Notes: generated from the letters alone by a model not told the origin. Counted from the stretch's first letter, positions 41,348 to 50,098 are shown. The stretch: 64,000 bases of DNA from Deltaproteobacteria bacterium UBA6106 (GCA_002428485.1 DIWM01000013.1:16151-80150), one strand, 5' to 3'. Made by a program: numbers and translations.

Positions 41348-42694
41348 GTGAACGTTGCTTTGATTAACCCGCCCAGCGGCTCGGTCTATTCCAGGTTTCA
41401 GAGGGCCGTTATAAAGCGCCTTCCGCTTGGGCTCTCCTATGTCGCGGCGTATCTTGCCGGGAACGGACATTCCGTGAATGTGGTGGACGCCGAGGCGCTC
41501 GATCTGACACCGGATGAGGCGGTCTCGGCCGCCCTTAAGACAGAACCGGAGATGGTGGGCGTCACGGCAACGACCCCGATAATACACAGTGCCCTGCACA
41601 TCCTGAGCGAGATAAAGGCGAGCAGCAAAAAGGTCCATACGATGCTCGGAGGTCCTCACGCAAGCGCGATGTACGAAGAGACGCTCAGGACGGGAAGGGG
41701 GTATCTGGATTACGTCATATTCGGCGAAGGGGAGAAGAGCGCACTTGACGTGGTGAGTGCAATAGAACAAGACGGCCCCTGCCGGTGCGCGATAGACGGC
41801 GCCGCATTCCTTGATGGCGAAGGGAAGGTTGTCATGGGGAAGGATCGTCCCTTTGAAGAAGACCTCGATGCTTTCCCGATGCCTGCGAGGTCGCTGTTCC
41901 CCATGGAGCGATACCTTGACAAGACAAAGTTCGGAGAAGAGCCCTATACGCTTGTAACGACAAGCAGGGGATGCCCTTACTCATGCACGTTCTGTGGTTC
42001 ACAGACGACGTGGAAGAGAACAACAAGGTTTCGCTCGCCCGGGAATGTTATTGCAGAGATCCGTGAATGCGTCGAGCAATACGGGGTAAGGAACTTTTTA
42101 TTTGTCGATGATACGTTCACGCTTCGCAGGAAAAGGACGATCGATATATGCCGCATGATCAGCGAACTGCCCTACAAGGTGCGGATCTTCTGCTCTTCGA
42201 GGGCCAACACGATCTCCGAGGACCGCCTTGACTGGCTTAAAAAGGCAGGATGCTACTGCCTTTCCTTTGGACTTGAATCAGGGAACGATGCTGTCCTCGG
42301 AAGGATGCAGAAGGGAATAACGATCGACGAGATCAGAAAGGCGATCGCCATGACAAAGAGGGCAGGCATAGCGGCGCACGGCAGCTTCATCATTGGATAC
42401 GACGGCGAGACAGAGGAGACGATAGATGAAACGATCAGATTCTCCATAGACCTTGACCTTGACCAGGTTCAATACTCCATCCTGGTCCCTTTCCCCGGGA
42501 CGGAATGCTTTACTATTGCATCAGAGAGAAAGGCATTCCGCTTTCCCCCCGATGATTTCACCTCCTTCTATTGGTACTACTCAGTACCTGCAAACCTCAC
42601 GCATGTAAGCGATGAAAGGTTGCTGAAGCTGCAGAAAGAGGCCTACGAACGCTGGAACGCTTCAAAGAACGGGCACGGAGGGCGAGCACATTGA
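41348..42694 (+). CDS. B12-binding-type radical SAM protein
   Basis: The 448-residue protein has an N-terminal B12-binding-like domain (about residues 1-135: NVALINPPSG, GLSYVAAYLAGNGHSV, VGVTATTPI, MLGGPHASAM) and a radical SAM core. The CxxxCxxC cluster is Cys209, Cys213 and Cys216 (SRGCPYSCTFC), followed by FLFVDDTFTL and YCLSFGLESGNDAVLGRM. Family members carry out methylations and rearrangements at unreactive carbons. In this operon it may alter the sugar skeleton (C-methylation or deoxygenation), but the reaction is unknown. GTG start; overlaps the next gene by 4 bp. Confidence 0.88.
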   Translation: MNVALINPPSGSVYSRFQRAVIKRLPLGLSYVAAYLAGNGHSVNVVDAEALDLTPDEAVSAALKTEPEMVGVTATTPIIHSALHILSEIKASSKKVHTMLGGPHASAMYEETLRTGRGYLDYVIFGEGEKSALDVVSAIEQDGPCRCAIDGAAFLDGEGKVVMGKDRPFEEDLDAFPMPARSLFPMERYLDKTKFGEEPYTLVTTSRGCPYSCTFCGSQTTWKRTTRFRSPGNVIAEIRECVEQYGVRNFLFVDDTFTLRRKRTIDICRMISELPYKVRIFCSSRANTISEDRLDWLKKAGCYCLSFGLESGNDAVLGRMQKGITIDEIRKAIAMTKRAGIAAHGSFIIGYDGETEETIDETIRFSIDLDLDQVQYSILVPFPGTECFTIASERKAFRFPPDDFTSFYWYYSVPANLTHVSDERLLKLQKEAYERWNASKNGHGGRAH

Positions 42695-43932
42695 TCCCGA
42701 TCACAAAGCCTTTCCTGTCCGAAGAGGAAGCAAAAGCAGCACACGACGCCGTGCTTTCCGGGTGGGTCACACAGGGGCCGAAGGTAAAGGAATTTGAAGA
42801 TGCCTTTGCACGGTATGTGGGGACAGACCATGCCTGCGCAGTGTCGAACTGTACCGCAGCTCTGCATGTTGCGCTCCTGGCTATTGGCGTAGAACCCGGG
42901 GATGTCGTTATAACGGTGAGCCACTCTTTCATTGCCACAGCAAACGTGGTTCGTCACTGCTTCGCAGAGCCTGTTTTCATCGATATCGATCCCCGGACAT
43001 TCAACATGGATCCCGGCGAACTGGAGAGATGCCTGTCGGAAGACTGCGAGATGCGCAGCGGGGAGCATTACTACCGATATGCCGACGTGCCGGCAACGGG
43101 CAATTCGCCAAAAGGGAAACGCGCCGGCAGGGTGGCTGCAATACTTACCGTCCATCAGGTAGGCATGCCCTGTGATATAGCGAGAATTAACGACATTGCA
43201 CAAAGGTTTCATGTCAGGGTGGTAGAAGATGCGGCGTGCGCCATAGGCAGCGAGATCTCTTTTGATGGCGCGAAAAGCTGGGAGAAGATAGGCAGGCCCC
43301 ATGGCGATATTGCCTGCTTCAGCTTTCACCCGAGGAAGATTGTCACCACCGGTGAGGGCGGGATGATCACGACAAGGGACCCTGAACTGGATGCGAAGTT
43401 CAGGCTCCTCAGACATCATGGAATGACCGTCTCCGACGCTGCCCGCCACAGTGCAGGCAGCGTAATATTCGAAGAGTACGCGATGACCGCCTTTAACTAC
43501 CGCATGACCGACATACAGGCAGCCATAGGGATCGAACAGCTCAAGAAACTTGACGGGATCATCGACGAACGCCGGAGGCTTGCGAAAGAATATAACAGGG
43601 AGCTGGGGCAGATCGAAGGATTTGTGATCCCTGTGGACAGCGAATATACGAAGACGAACCGGCAGAGTTATCCGCTCCGGATATCAGGGATCGGCGCAGA
43701 CGAACAGGTGTCATTCATGCAAATGCTGCTCGAGAAAGGCATATCAACGCGGAGAGGCATAATGAATTCTCACCAGGAGCTCCCTTACAGGTATGTGGAA
43801 TGGAAGCTTCCCGAGAGCGAAGAGGCGCGCGACTCTGTTGTATTGCTGCCTTTGTATAAAGGTCTTGGCAAAGACGAACAGGAACACATAATAAGAACAA
43901 TAAAAGAGTGGGAAAGAAACCGTGGAAAATGA
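42691..43932 (+). CDS. DegT/DnrJ/EryC1/StrS aminotransferase, second copy
   Basis: The 413-residue PLP aminotransferase begins MIPITKPFLSEEEAKAAHDA; PLP Lys216 lies in FHPRKIVTTGEGGM and the EDAACAIGSE segment precedes it. It carries an insertion of about 30 residues around residues 115-150 (CEMRSGEHYYRY) compared with the first copy, and belongs to the 4-amino sugar group (ArnB/Per/DesI-like) by general form. It starts at TTG 42691, overlapping the radical SAM stop (TTGA). Two aminotransferases imply a diamino sugar or two amino sugars. Confidence 0.9.
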   Translation: MIPITKPFLSEEEAKAAHDAVLSGWVTQGPKVKEFEDAFARYVGTDHACAVSNCTAALHVALLAIGVEPGDVVITVSHSFIATANVVRHCFAEPVFIDIDPRTFNMDPGELERCLSEDCEMRSGEHYYRYADVPATGNSPKGKRAGRVAAILTVHQVGMPCDIARINDIAQRFHVRVVEDAACAIGSEISFDGAKSWEKIGRPHGDIACFSFHPRKIVTTGEGGMITTRDPELDAKFRLLRHHGMTVSDAARHSAGSVIFEEYAMTAFNYRMTDIQAAIGIEQLKKLDGIIDERRRLAKEYNRELGQIEGFVIPVDSEYTKTNRQSYPLRISGIGADEQVSFMQMLLEKGISTRRGIMNSHQELPYRYVEWKLPESEEARDSVVLLPLYKGLGKDEQEHIIRTIKEWERNRGK

Positions 43933-45046
43933 TCCTCTTGAAAGCATTGCATCAAACCGGTACACGATCGCAGGGGTACCGGAGATATTTTCAGTCATAC
44001 AATCCTTATCTTCTTTCAGGAAGTGGAAAGGACTGCCTTCAGGTATCTGTTTTTACGGGTGGAGCCAATATTCGAGGAATATCCAGCTTCATGGGTTTGC
44101 AGGCGCCTGCGCAACGCTCGGAATACCCTTTTATGTTATTTATAAGGAAAGGGCGAAGGATATTTTATCATGCCTGAAAAATGTTCATAACCTTATTGTA
44201 ATCACTTATATCCAGTTCCTCCCTGAACTGGAATCATTTATAAAGCGGGCGAAATGTCACATTGTATTAATGTGGCAGTATTATGATGACACGCCTGATC
44301 CCCTTCTTGCCACACCGATAGGCAGCAAGGAAAAAGAGATACTAAAAGGATTCAGAAAGGATATCCATCTGGTCCTTTCAGAACTTTCCCTCGAAGGCAA
44401 TCAGCGGTTTATGTCAGGCTACGTGAGAGATTTTGGAATACCGGTGATGACCTTTCCGTGGGCAGTGAACATAGACCGCCACTTCCCGGTTTGCGCCGCC
44501 ATCGATAAGGATGTTTTTTTCATTGGCACGTATTGTGAGAAGGCGGCGAGGATTGAGGAGTACTTTGGAAAAGTCCTTCGCAGATATGCCCATACGGTTA
44601 TAGGGCCTGATTGGTCTCGATCAACATTACGGTGGATGGAAGACAGCATTATGCAGGCAGACGAGTTTCATACGAGGGCCCCCTTGCTCTATTCATCCCA
44701 CACCGTGAGCTTGAACATACACCTTCCCTTTGAGGCCAGTGGATACAGTTGCAACGAAAGGGTTTTCAATGCAATAGCATGCGGAGGGTTCGAGGTGTGC
44801 GACAACGCGGGGAGGGTGAAGGATTTTTTTGATGAAACAGAGCTCGTTACGGGGAGCTCGCCGGAAGAGTACTTTGAGAGGGTAAGTTATTTTATCGAAA
44901 ACCCGGAAAAACGTACGGCCTATATGGTAAAGGCGCTTAAAAAGATATACAGGCATCACACATACCACCACCGCCTTGCTGATCTTTTGCACCAGTTTTT
45001 TACCGGTAAGCCGCTGTCTGAGTTTTGCCGGGTAATGATGAACTGA
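43922..45046 (+). CDS. CgeB/YkvP-type glycosyltransferase
   Basis: The 374-residue protein has a C-terminal glycosyltransferase segment of the CgeB (Glyco_trans_1_2) type: LLYSSHTVSLNIHLPFEASG, CNERVFNAIACGGFEVCDN, VKDFFDETELVTGSSPEEYFERVSYFIENPEKR. CgeB-like enzymes are frequent in flagellin and spore glycosylation clusters. The start is GTG 43922, inside the preceding aminotransferase (11-bp overlap). It probably transfers one sugar to flagellin or to a growing glycan. Confidence 0.8.
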   Translation: MENDPLESIASNRYTIAGVPEIFSVIQSLSSFRKWKGLPSGICFYGWSQYSRNIQLHGFAGACATLGIPFYVIYKERAKDILSCLKNVHNLIVITYIQFLPELESFIKRAKCHIVLMWQYYDDTPDPLLATPIGSKEKEILKGFRKDIHLVLSELSLEGNQRFMSGYVRDFGIPVMTFPWAVNIDRHFPVCAAIDKDVFFIGTYCEKAARIEEYFGKVLRRYAHTVIGPDWSRSTLRWMEDSIMQADEFHTRAPLLYSSHTVSLNIHLPFEASGYSCNERVFNAIACGGFEVCDNAGRVKDFFDETELVTGSSPEEYFERVSYFIENPEKRTAYMVKALKKIYRHHTYHHRLADLLHQFFTGKPLSEFCRVMMN

Positions 45047-45057
45047 GGGCGATAGCA

Positions 45058-47730
45058 GTGAAGATACTGTTGTTCTTTGCAGAAGCAGATATTCCGGACA
45101 ATCCCGGCAGTTATTATAAAGATAGTATACGGGCGCCGTTGATCAAGCTCGGGCACGAGGTTATCCATTTTGAATTCCGGGTGGAGATGGAGAGGCTCGG
45201 GCGCGAAGGGGTGCATAGACGGCTGAAGGAGATCATTGAAGGGGAAAAACCTGAAATCTTTTTCCATTGGCTCGGAGAAGATGAGCTTGATACCGATTAT
45301 GCCGATCACATTCGTAATAATACGGCGAGCACTTCAATGATCCTCCTGGGCGATGATGACGGGAGTTTCGACCGCTCCGTACAGCATGCCGGCCACTACG
45401 ATTTTGCCCTCACAACATGCATGGAGGAATACGAAGAACTTAAAAGGCGCAGCAATAGCAATGTTATCCTTACTCAGCGGGGGTGCAACCCGGATATCTG
45501 CTACCCGGTCCCGGGGGAGAAAAGATACGACGTTGCCTTTGTGGGCCGGCCACACAAAGGCAGACCGGAACTTTTAACGTTTCTCAAACAGCGCGGGATC
45601 GACATCAGGGTCTGGGGCGAAGGATGGGAGCTTTTTCAGCAATTGAGAGATAGTGCGCACGGACCTTTGCCCTATTTCAAGATGATCGAGGTCTTCGGCT
45701 CTTCGAAGATAGTGCTCGGAATGGCAGGGCGCCCTGCAGTCGGGGGAACCCCCCGGATAAAGGGAAGAACGTTTGAATATGCGGCATGCAGGGCATTTCA
45801 GCTCACTAACTACGACAAAAGGATCGCCGATTTTTTTAAGAACGGCGAAGAGATCGTCTTATACTGCAGCAAAGAGGATCTGTATGAAAAGATCAGGTAC
45901 TACCTTGAGCACGAAGAGGAAAGGGAAAGGATTGCAGAGGCAGGGTACAGGAGGGCGCTGAAGGATCATACGTGGGAAAAGAGATTTGAATGTGTCTTTC
46001 GAGAGATGGCGCAAAGGCAACCCCGGGGCAAGCTCCCCCTTCACTCCCCCGGAGAAGGCGCCGGGAAGATCGCTGACATTGTACTCACTGAAAAGAACCC
46101 CAAGGCCAGCATCATCTCCTATGTCTACAATTATGGCAATTACCTTCAGGAGCTTATTCCGTCGGTGCTTGATCAGAGCTTGAAAGATCTTGAATTTCTC
46201 ATACTCGATGATGGCTCAACGGACAATACGAAGGGAATCGTCGGCAATTTTCTCGGCGACAGACGGCTCAGATATGTCTATCAGGAGAATATCGGCAAAC
46301 AAAACAGGTTCGACGAGCTGATCCGGCGTGCCCTTGAGCTGACGAGCGGTGAGCTGGTCAATATTGTCGGCGGCGACGATATCTTTATGCCAAATAAGCT
46401 TGAGAGGCAGGTAAAGGAATTTATACAGGACCCCTCGCTGGATATTGTATTTTCTGACCTCTATTTCATAGACGATAAGGGAGATATTATTCCAGGGGAT
46501 TTCAAATGCGAGGCATCTTATACCTTCAGCAAGCTGACGCTGCCGAGGACCCTCTTCAGCGTAAACCTGATTGCGCACCCGACAGTGTTGATGAAAAGGG
46601 ATTGCATTGATAAGATGGGAGGATTTGAGCGGTGGTATTGCGGGGACTTCCACTTCTGGCTGAAATCAGCCCCTTTTTTGAATTTTAAGTTTATCGATGA
46701 GAAGCTTATCAAATACCGCATTCATGAGAAAGGGGCTTCAACCGGCAATACAAACCGGGATATTACCGTCTCCGAGACAAACGCGATGCTTCAGAAGATG
46801 CGATCGAAGCATACGATCATCGATCTCTACCCGGAAGTCCTGTTGTGCAGAGACAAAGACAGGGCTCTGTACAGCGCCTACATCGGTTGCGGTAATACGC
46901 ACATGATGGCAAGAGTTCCCCAACCGCTCCTCGCCGCAATAGAATATCAAAGGGCCCTTGAGCATAACCCGAAGGGTGTGGAAGCGATCAATAATATCGG
47001 GATAGCATTCTTTATGCTCGGCGACAGGAAAAAATTCGTCGATTTTTTTTGCTACCTGAAGGAGCATGGTGGAAGCGTTGAAGGGGTAAAGCGTAATATC
47101 GATCTGATGGAGAAGGTATCGGCAGGAATGGAATGCCGGCTAAATTTTGCCCTTCTCCATGAGCTATCCCCAAACAGAGAATTTGTCGCAGCGAGCCAGG
47201 CAATAAAAAATATGCCGCCCTCTGCCGGCTTATTTCAGCTTCGGCAGGTCCGCAATAACCCGTTGAAAGCAGAAGAAAAAAGAGAGGCCATCTACAAGGA
47301 GGCCGAAGAGTTATCGGCAAAGGGCATGCACAAAGAGGCAGCATATGTTTTGGAAGGGCTGCTTGACCTTTATCCTGAGGACAGTACTGTTTTCAACGAC
47401 CTCGGCGTCCTCTACTATTGTGCGGGTGAGGTGGGGAGCGCCGTCGGGTGCATCGAAAGATCGATAAAGATTAACCCTGCGAACAAAGAGGCGATGAAAA
47501 ATCTTGCCGGCATCTATCTTGAAGCAGGCAGAACGGAAAGAGCAATGTCTTTTTACGAAGAGATCATGAAAGACGATCCCAATGACCTGGAGGTACTTTT
47601 TACCCTCGGCGATATATGTATTGAAACCGGGAGAAGAGATGAGGCAATGACATTTTATGGTCAAATCCTTAGGCTTGAGCCGGACAATGGACGGGCGCAG
47701 GAAGGTATGGCGAGGATCGAAGGCGGATGA
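45058..47730 (+). CDS. Multidomain glycosyltransferase: CgeB-type + GT2 + TPR
   Basis: The product has 890 residues from GTG 45058 (a TTG at 45025 would overlap the previous gene). Domain 1, about residues 1-315, is a CgeB-type glycosyltransferase (IKGRTFEYAACRAFQLTNYD). Domain 2, about 345-560, is a GT2 (SIISYVYNYGNYLQELIPSVLDQSL, FLILDDGSTDNTK, VNIVGGDDIFMPNKL with a DD motif). From about 620 on are TPR repeats (DSTVFNDLGVLYYCAGEVGSAVGCIERSI and following). Two catalytic folds in one chain suggest two successive sugar transfers; the TPRs may dock flagellin. Confidence 0.85.
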   Translation: MKILLFFAEADIPDNPGSYYKDSIRAPLIKLGHEVIHFEFRVEMERLGREGVHRRLKEIIEGEKPEIFFHWLGEDELDTDYADHIRNNTASTSMILLGDDDGSFDRSVQHAGHYDFALTTCMEEYEELKRRSNSNVILTQRGCNPDICYPVPGEKRYDVAFVGRPHKGRPELLTFLKQRGIDIRVWGEGWELFQQLRDSAHGPLPYFKMIEVFGSSKIVLGMAGRPAVGGTPRIKGRTFEYAACRAFQLTNYDKRIADFFKNGEEIVLYCSKEDLYEKIRYYLEHEEERERIAEAGYRRALKDHTWEKRFECVFREMAQRQPRGKLPLHSPGEGAGKIADIVLTEKNPKASIISYVYNYGNYLQELIPSVLDQSLKDLEFLILDDGSTDNTKGIVGNFLGDRRLRYVYQENIGKQNRFDELIRRALELTSGELVNIVGGDDIFMPNKLERQVKEFIQDPSLDIVFSDLYFIDDKGDIIPGDFKCEASYTFSKLTLPRTLFSVNLIAHPTVLMKRDCIDKMGGFERWYCGDFHFWLKSAPFLNFKFIDEKLIKYRIHEKGASTGNTNRDITVSETNAMLQKMRSKHTIIDLYPEVLLCRDKDRALYSAYIGCGNTHMMARVPQPLLAAIEYQRALEHNPKGVEAINNIGIAFFMLGDRKKFVDFFCYLKEHGGSVEGVKRNIDLMEKVSAGMECRLNFALLHELSPNREFVAASQAIKNMPPSAGLFQLRQVRNNPLKAEEKREAIYKEAEELSAKGMHKEAAYVLEGLLDLYPEDSTVFNDLGVLYYCAGEVGSAVGCIERSIKINPANKEAMKNLAGIYLEAGRTERAMSFYEEIMKDDPNDLEVLFTLGDICIETGRRDEAMTFYGQILRLEPDNGRAQEGMARIEGG

Positions 47731-48493
47731 GTTGATACCGGAATGTAATCACACGGCAATTACATTTGATATTGATTGGGCGCCTGACTGGTGCATCGAA
47801 AAGTGCATTTCTCTATGCAGAAAACATGATGCGAAGGCAACCTTCTTTGTCACTCACCCGACCTGTCTGCTCAATGAGCTTTTGTCTGACCCTCTTTTTG
47901 AGGTCGGCATCCATCCAAACTTTCTCAGCGGCTCTTCCCAGGGGAGCGACCCTCTTTCGGTGCTTGAATTTTGTATGAATCTGGTCCCGGATGCCGCCTC
48001 CATGAGAACTCATTCGCTGCACCAGTCAACTGAAATATTCCGGCTTATAGCGGAGACCTTTCCGTCGATAAGCACGGACGTATCGCTGCTTCTTCCTCTC
48101 CATGCCCACCTTATGCCGACAGACCTGTATTTTGCAGGCGGACATAACAGAATAACGAGGCTGCCTTATTTCTGGGAAGACGATGTATTTGCTGAATGGC
48201 CGGGCTGGGAATGGGATCAACCGCCGCCGGAGTGCCCCGGGCTGAAGATCTTCGATTTCCACCCGGTTTATGTAGCATTGAACATAAAAGATATGGACGG
48301 GTACAGGACAATAAAAGAGAGGTTGTATCCCAGGAAATTACATGAAGCCGACTATGAGGATTTTTTTCCTTTTCTCAACGGTTCTGAAGGCGCCTGTACC
48401 TTTTTGGAGAGGGTTCTTGGCAAATATGGAAGAGGGTGTAGTTCAACGGTGTCCGAAATGACCCAGTGCTACAGGGGCGCAATAAACGCATGA
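47687..48493 (+). CDS. Polysaccharide deacetylase-like protein (WbmS-type)
   Basis: The roughly 255-270-residue protein begins its fold with TAITFDIDWAPDWCIEKCISLCRKHDAKATFF, then GIHPNF, and MRTHSLHQS. These are NodB/polysaccharide-deacetylase-like motifs of the subgroup named after Bordetella WbmS from an O-antigen locus. Metal-site candidates are the Asp pair in FDIDWAPD and the His residues in GIHPN and THSLHQS. The start is uncertain: ATG 47657 or 47687, or TTG 47732 just after the preceding stop. The likely role is removal of an N-acetyl group before formylation; substrate unknown. Confidence 0.7.
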   Translation: MDGRRKVWRGSKADELIPECNHTAITFDIDWAPDWCIEKCISLCRKHDAKATFFVTHPTCLLNELLSDPLFEVGIHPNFLSGSSQGSDPLSVLEFCMNLVPDAASMRTHSLHQSTEIFRLIAETFPSISTDVSLLLPLHAHLMPTDLYFAGGHNRITRLPYFWEDDVFAEWPGWEWDQPPPECPGLKIFDFHPVYVALNIKDMDGYRTIKERLYPRKLHEADYEDFFPFLNGSEGACTFLERVLGKYGRGCSSTVSEMTQCYRGAINA

Positions 48494-49422
48494 AGGTCGC
48501 GATCATTGGCCGTACAAAATTTTTGCTGGAGTCAGCCAGATATCTTCTGAAGCACGGCCATTCTATGCCTTTAGTATGGACATGCCCCGGAGAGGCGTAT
48601 TATGGCGTTGACGGAGACGATTTTGAAAGCTTAGCGAAGGCGGCGGGCGCTATTTTTATCAAAGATACCAGGATTAACAACCCTGACAATATAGCATTTA
48701 TAAAGGATACCGGCTGCGATGCCGCTGTTTCTGTCAATTGGCCGACAATTATCAGCGAAGGGGTTATAAGATCTTTTCCAAAGGGAATCCTCAACGCCCA
48801 TGCCGGCGACCTGCCTCGATATCGGGGCAACGCTACCGTTAATTGGGCGATCCTCATGGGTGAGCCGTTTGTTGGCGTATGTATTCACTATATGGTACCG
48901 GAACTTGATGCCGGCAATGTTCTCGTGCGCAGGCACATTCCTCTTGAAGCGGATACGTATATTGGAGAGGTCTACGACAGAATGGCTGAATTGATCCCTG
49001 AAATGTTTTTAGCCGCTGTGGACGGCCTCGAACATGGAATGACCGCGGAAGAACCTCAATCGACCAGGCCCTCTGATATCCTGCATTGCTATCCCCGGCG
49101 CAAAGAAGACGGCAGGATAGACTGGTCCGGACCGGTCGAGAAGATTTACAGGCTCATCAGGGCATCTTCAAGGCCATTCAGCGGCGCTTACTCGTTTTTC
49201 GAAGGGAGGTTGAAGGCGACCGTATGGCGTGCGCAACCGGTATTGTCACGATGGAAATTCCTTGCCGTCCCGGGACAGGTTTGTCACAGGCTTGAAGGGG
49301 ACCCGGTTATTGCATGCGGTGACGGCATGCTGCGGCTGACCGATATCGCAGTAGAAGGCGCTGAGAATACGGAAGAGGCGAAACATATAGTATGCAGGAG
49401 CACGAGGTCAAGGCTTTTATAG
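48490..49422 (+). CDS. Formyltransferase of the ArnA-N / sugar-amine type
   Basis: The 310-residue protein aligns in form with the transformylase domain of ArnA: catalytic Asn102, His104 and Asp140 (LNAHAGDLPRYRGNATVNW, then VPELDAG), the same numbering as E. coli ArnA. A C-terminal beta-barrel follows (about 200-300). Such enzymes transfer formyl from N10-formyltetrahydrofolate to an amino sugar. With two aminotransferases and a deacetylase in the operon, an N-formylated amino sugar is predicted. ATG 48490 overlaps the preceding stop. It is last in the operon. Confidence 0.85.
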   Translation: MKVAIIGRTKFLLESARYLLKHGHSMPLVWTCPGEAYYGVDGDDFESLAKAAGAIFIKDTRINNPDNIAFIKDTGCDAAVSVNWPTIISEGVIRSFPKGILNAHAGDLPRYRGNATVNWAILMGEPFVGVCIHYMVPELDAGNVLVRRHIPLEADTYIGEVYDRMAELIPEMFLAAVDGLEHGMTAEEPQSTRPSDILHCYPRRKEDGRIDWSGPVEKIYRLIRASSRPFSGAYSFFEGRLKATVWRAQPVLSRWKFLAVPGQVCHRLEGDPVIACGDGMLRLTDIAVEGAENTEEAKHIVCRSTRSRLL

Positions 49423-49467
49423 CAATATTTTTATAAAGGTATAGGGCATTCATTCGAGGTGGTTGAT

Positions 49468-49494
49468 TTAAGTATTTTTACGATCGTTCGATAA
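49468..49494 (+). promoter_or_regulatory. Sigma-28-type promoter of the 109-residue gene
   Basis: TTAAGTAT, 11 bases, TTCGATAA. Two mismatches in each half relative to TAAAGTTT/GCCGATAA, but the spacing and the CGATAA core are right. The start point would lie within a few bases of ATG 49505, making a very short leader. Confidence 0.5.
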
Positions 49495-49504
49495 AGGATA
49501 AAGG

Positions 49505-49834
49505 ATGCGGACAAAGGACGCAGGCATTGAAGATACCTTCCGGGAACTGACAAAAAGGGCTCTTTCAGAAGAAGATAGGGATAAATTTATCGATAATTTA
49601 ATGGAGAGGGAGCCTGTATTGGAAGATCTGAAAAAGAACAACATTTCTTTTAAGGTGGAAGAGGCAAAGGAAGACCTTTTACGGGAAACAAAGATCGCGG
49701 AAAGGCTTGAAGATGAGTACAGAAAATTGATGAGAGAGATGGAAGAGTTTTCAAGGAGCAAAAAGGCGATGAAAAAGTATTCCCCTCAATTCCCATTCCC
49801 CTCAATGCCGGTCTTTTTCGATAAAAAGGCATAA
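49505..49834 (+). CDS. Small coiled-coil hypothetical protein under sigma-28 control
   Basis: The 109-residue, highly charged, helical protein (RDKFIDNLMEREPVLEDLKK, EAKEDLLRETKIAERLEDEYRKLMREMEEF) ends in a Phe/Pro-rich tail (SPQFPFPSMPVFF). No membrane segment or recognised domain. An AAAGG site lies directly before ATG 49505. A sigma-28-like promoter precedes it, and a second one follows for the next gene, so it is probably a late flagellar factor; the size and helicity would suit an export chaperone, but this is a guess. Confidence 0.6.
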   Translation: MRTKDAGIEDTFRELTKRALSEEDRDKFIDNLMEREPVLEDLKKNNISFKVEEAKEDLLRETKIAERLEDEYRKLMREMEEFSRSKKAMKKYSPQFPFPSMPVFFDKKA

Positions 49835-49851
49835 TTCGTAGAACAATTTAC

Positions 49852-49878
49852 TTAAGTACAGGCAGGATTGTCCGATAA
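49852..49878 (+). promoter_or_regulatory. Sigma-28 promoter of the small FlgM-associated-type gene
   Basis: TTAAGTAC, 11 bases, TCCGATAA (one mismatch in the -10). The start near 49885 places ATG 49898 in the transcript and excludes the TTG at 49868. Confidence 0.65.
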
Positions 49879-49897
49879 GGTAATAAGGGATAGCAAT

Positions 49898-50098
49898 ATG
49901 ACCATATCGGACTACCAGATAAGCAACGTCATCAGGACCTACATGAAGAACATGAAGGTAAAAGTGAGGCAGGTTGATAACGAACCTGATGATGTGGTCA
50001 GAAATGATGAGGTGGTCATTTCGAAAGAAGGGATGAAAAGGATGCTTTTCGAAAGGATAGGGGAGCAGATGACGGAAAAACTCAGGAAATATGAATAA
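49898..50098 (+). CDS. Small protein resembling the DVU0524-type FlgM-associated family
   Basis: The 66-residue product begins MTISDYQISNVIRTYMKNMK and ends with VVISKEGMKRMLFERIGEQM. A Y-Q-[IL]-x-[NQ]-[VI]-[LI]-[RK]-[AT]-Y start followed by a DxVxISxEG segment is the pattern I associate with small flagellar proteins of Desulfovibrio annotated as FlgM-associated (DVU0524 type). The match is from memory and moderate. It overlaps the response regulator at 50091 by 8 bp, so the sigma-28 promoter probably also serves the downstream signalling genes. Confidence 0.55.
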   Translation: MTISDYQISNVIRTYMKNMKVKVRQVDNEPDDVVRNDEVVISKEGMKRMLFERIGEQMTEKLRKYE

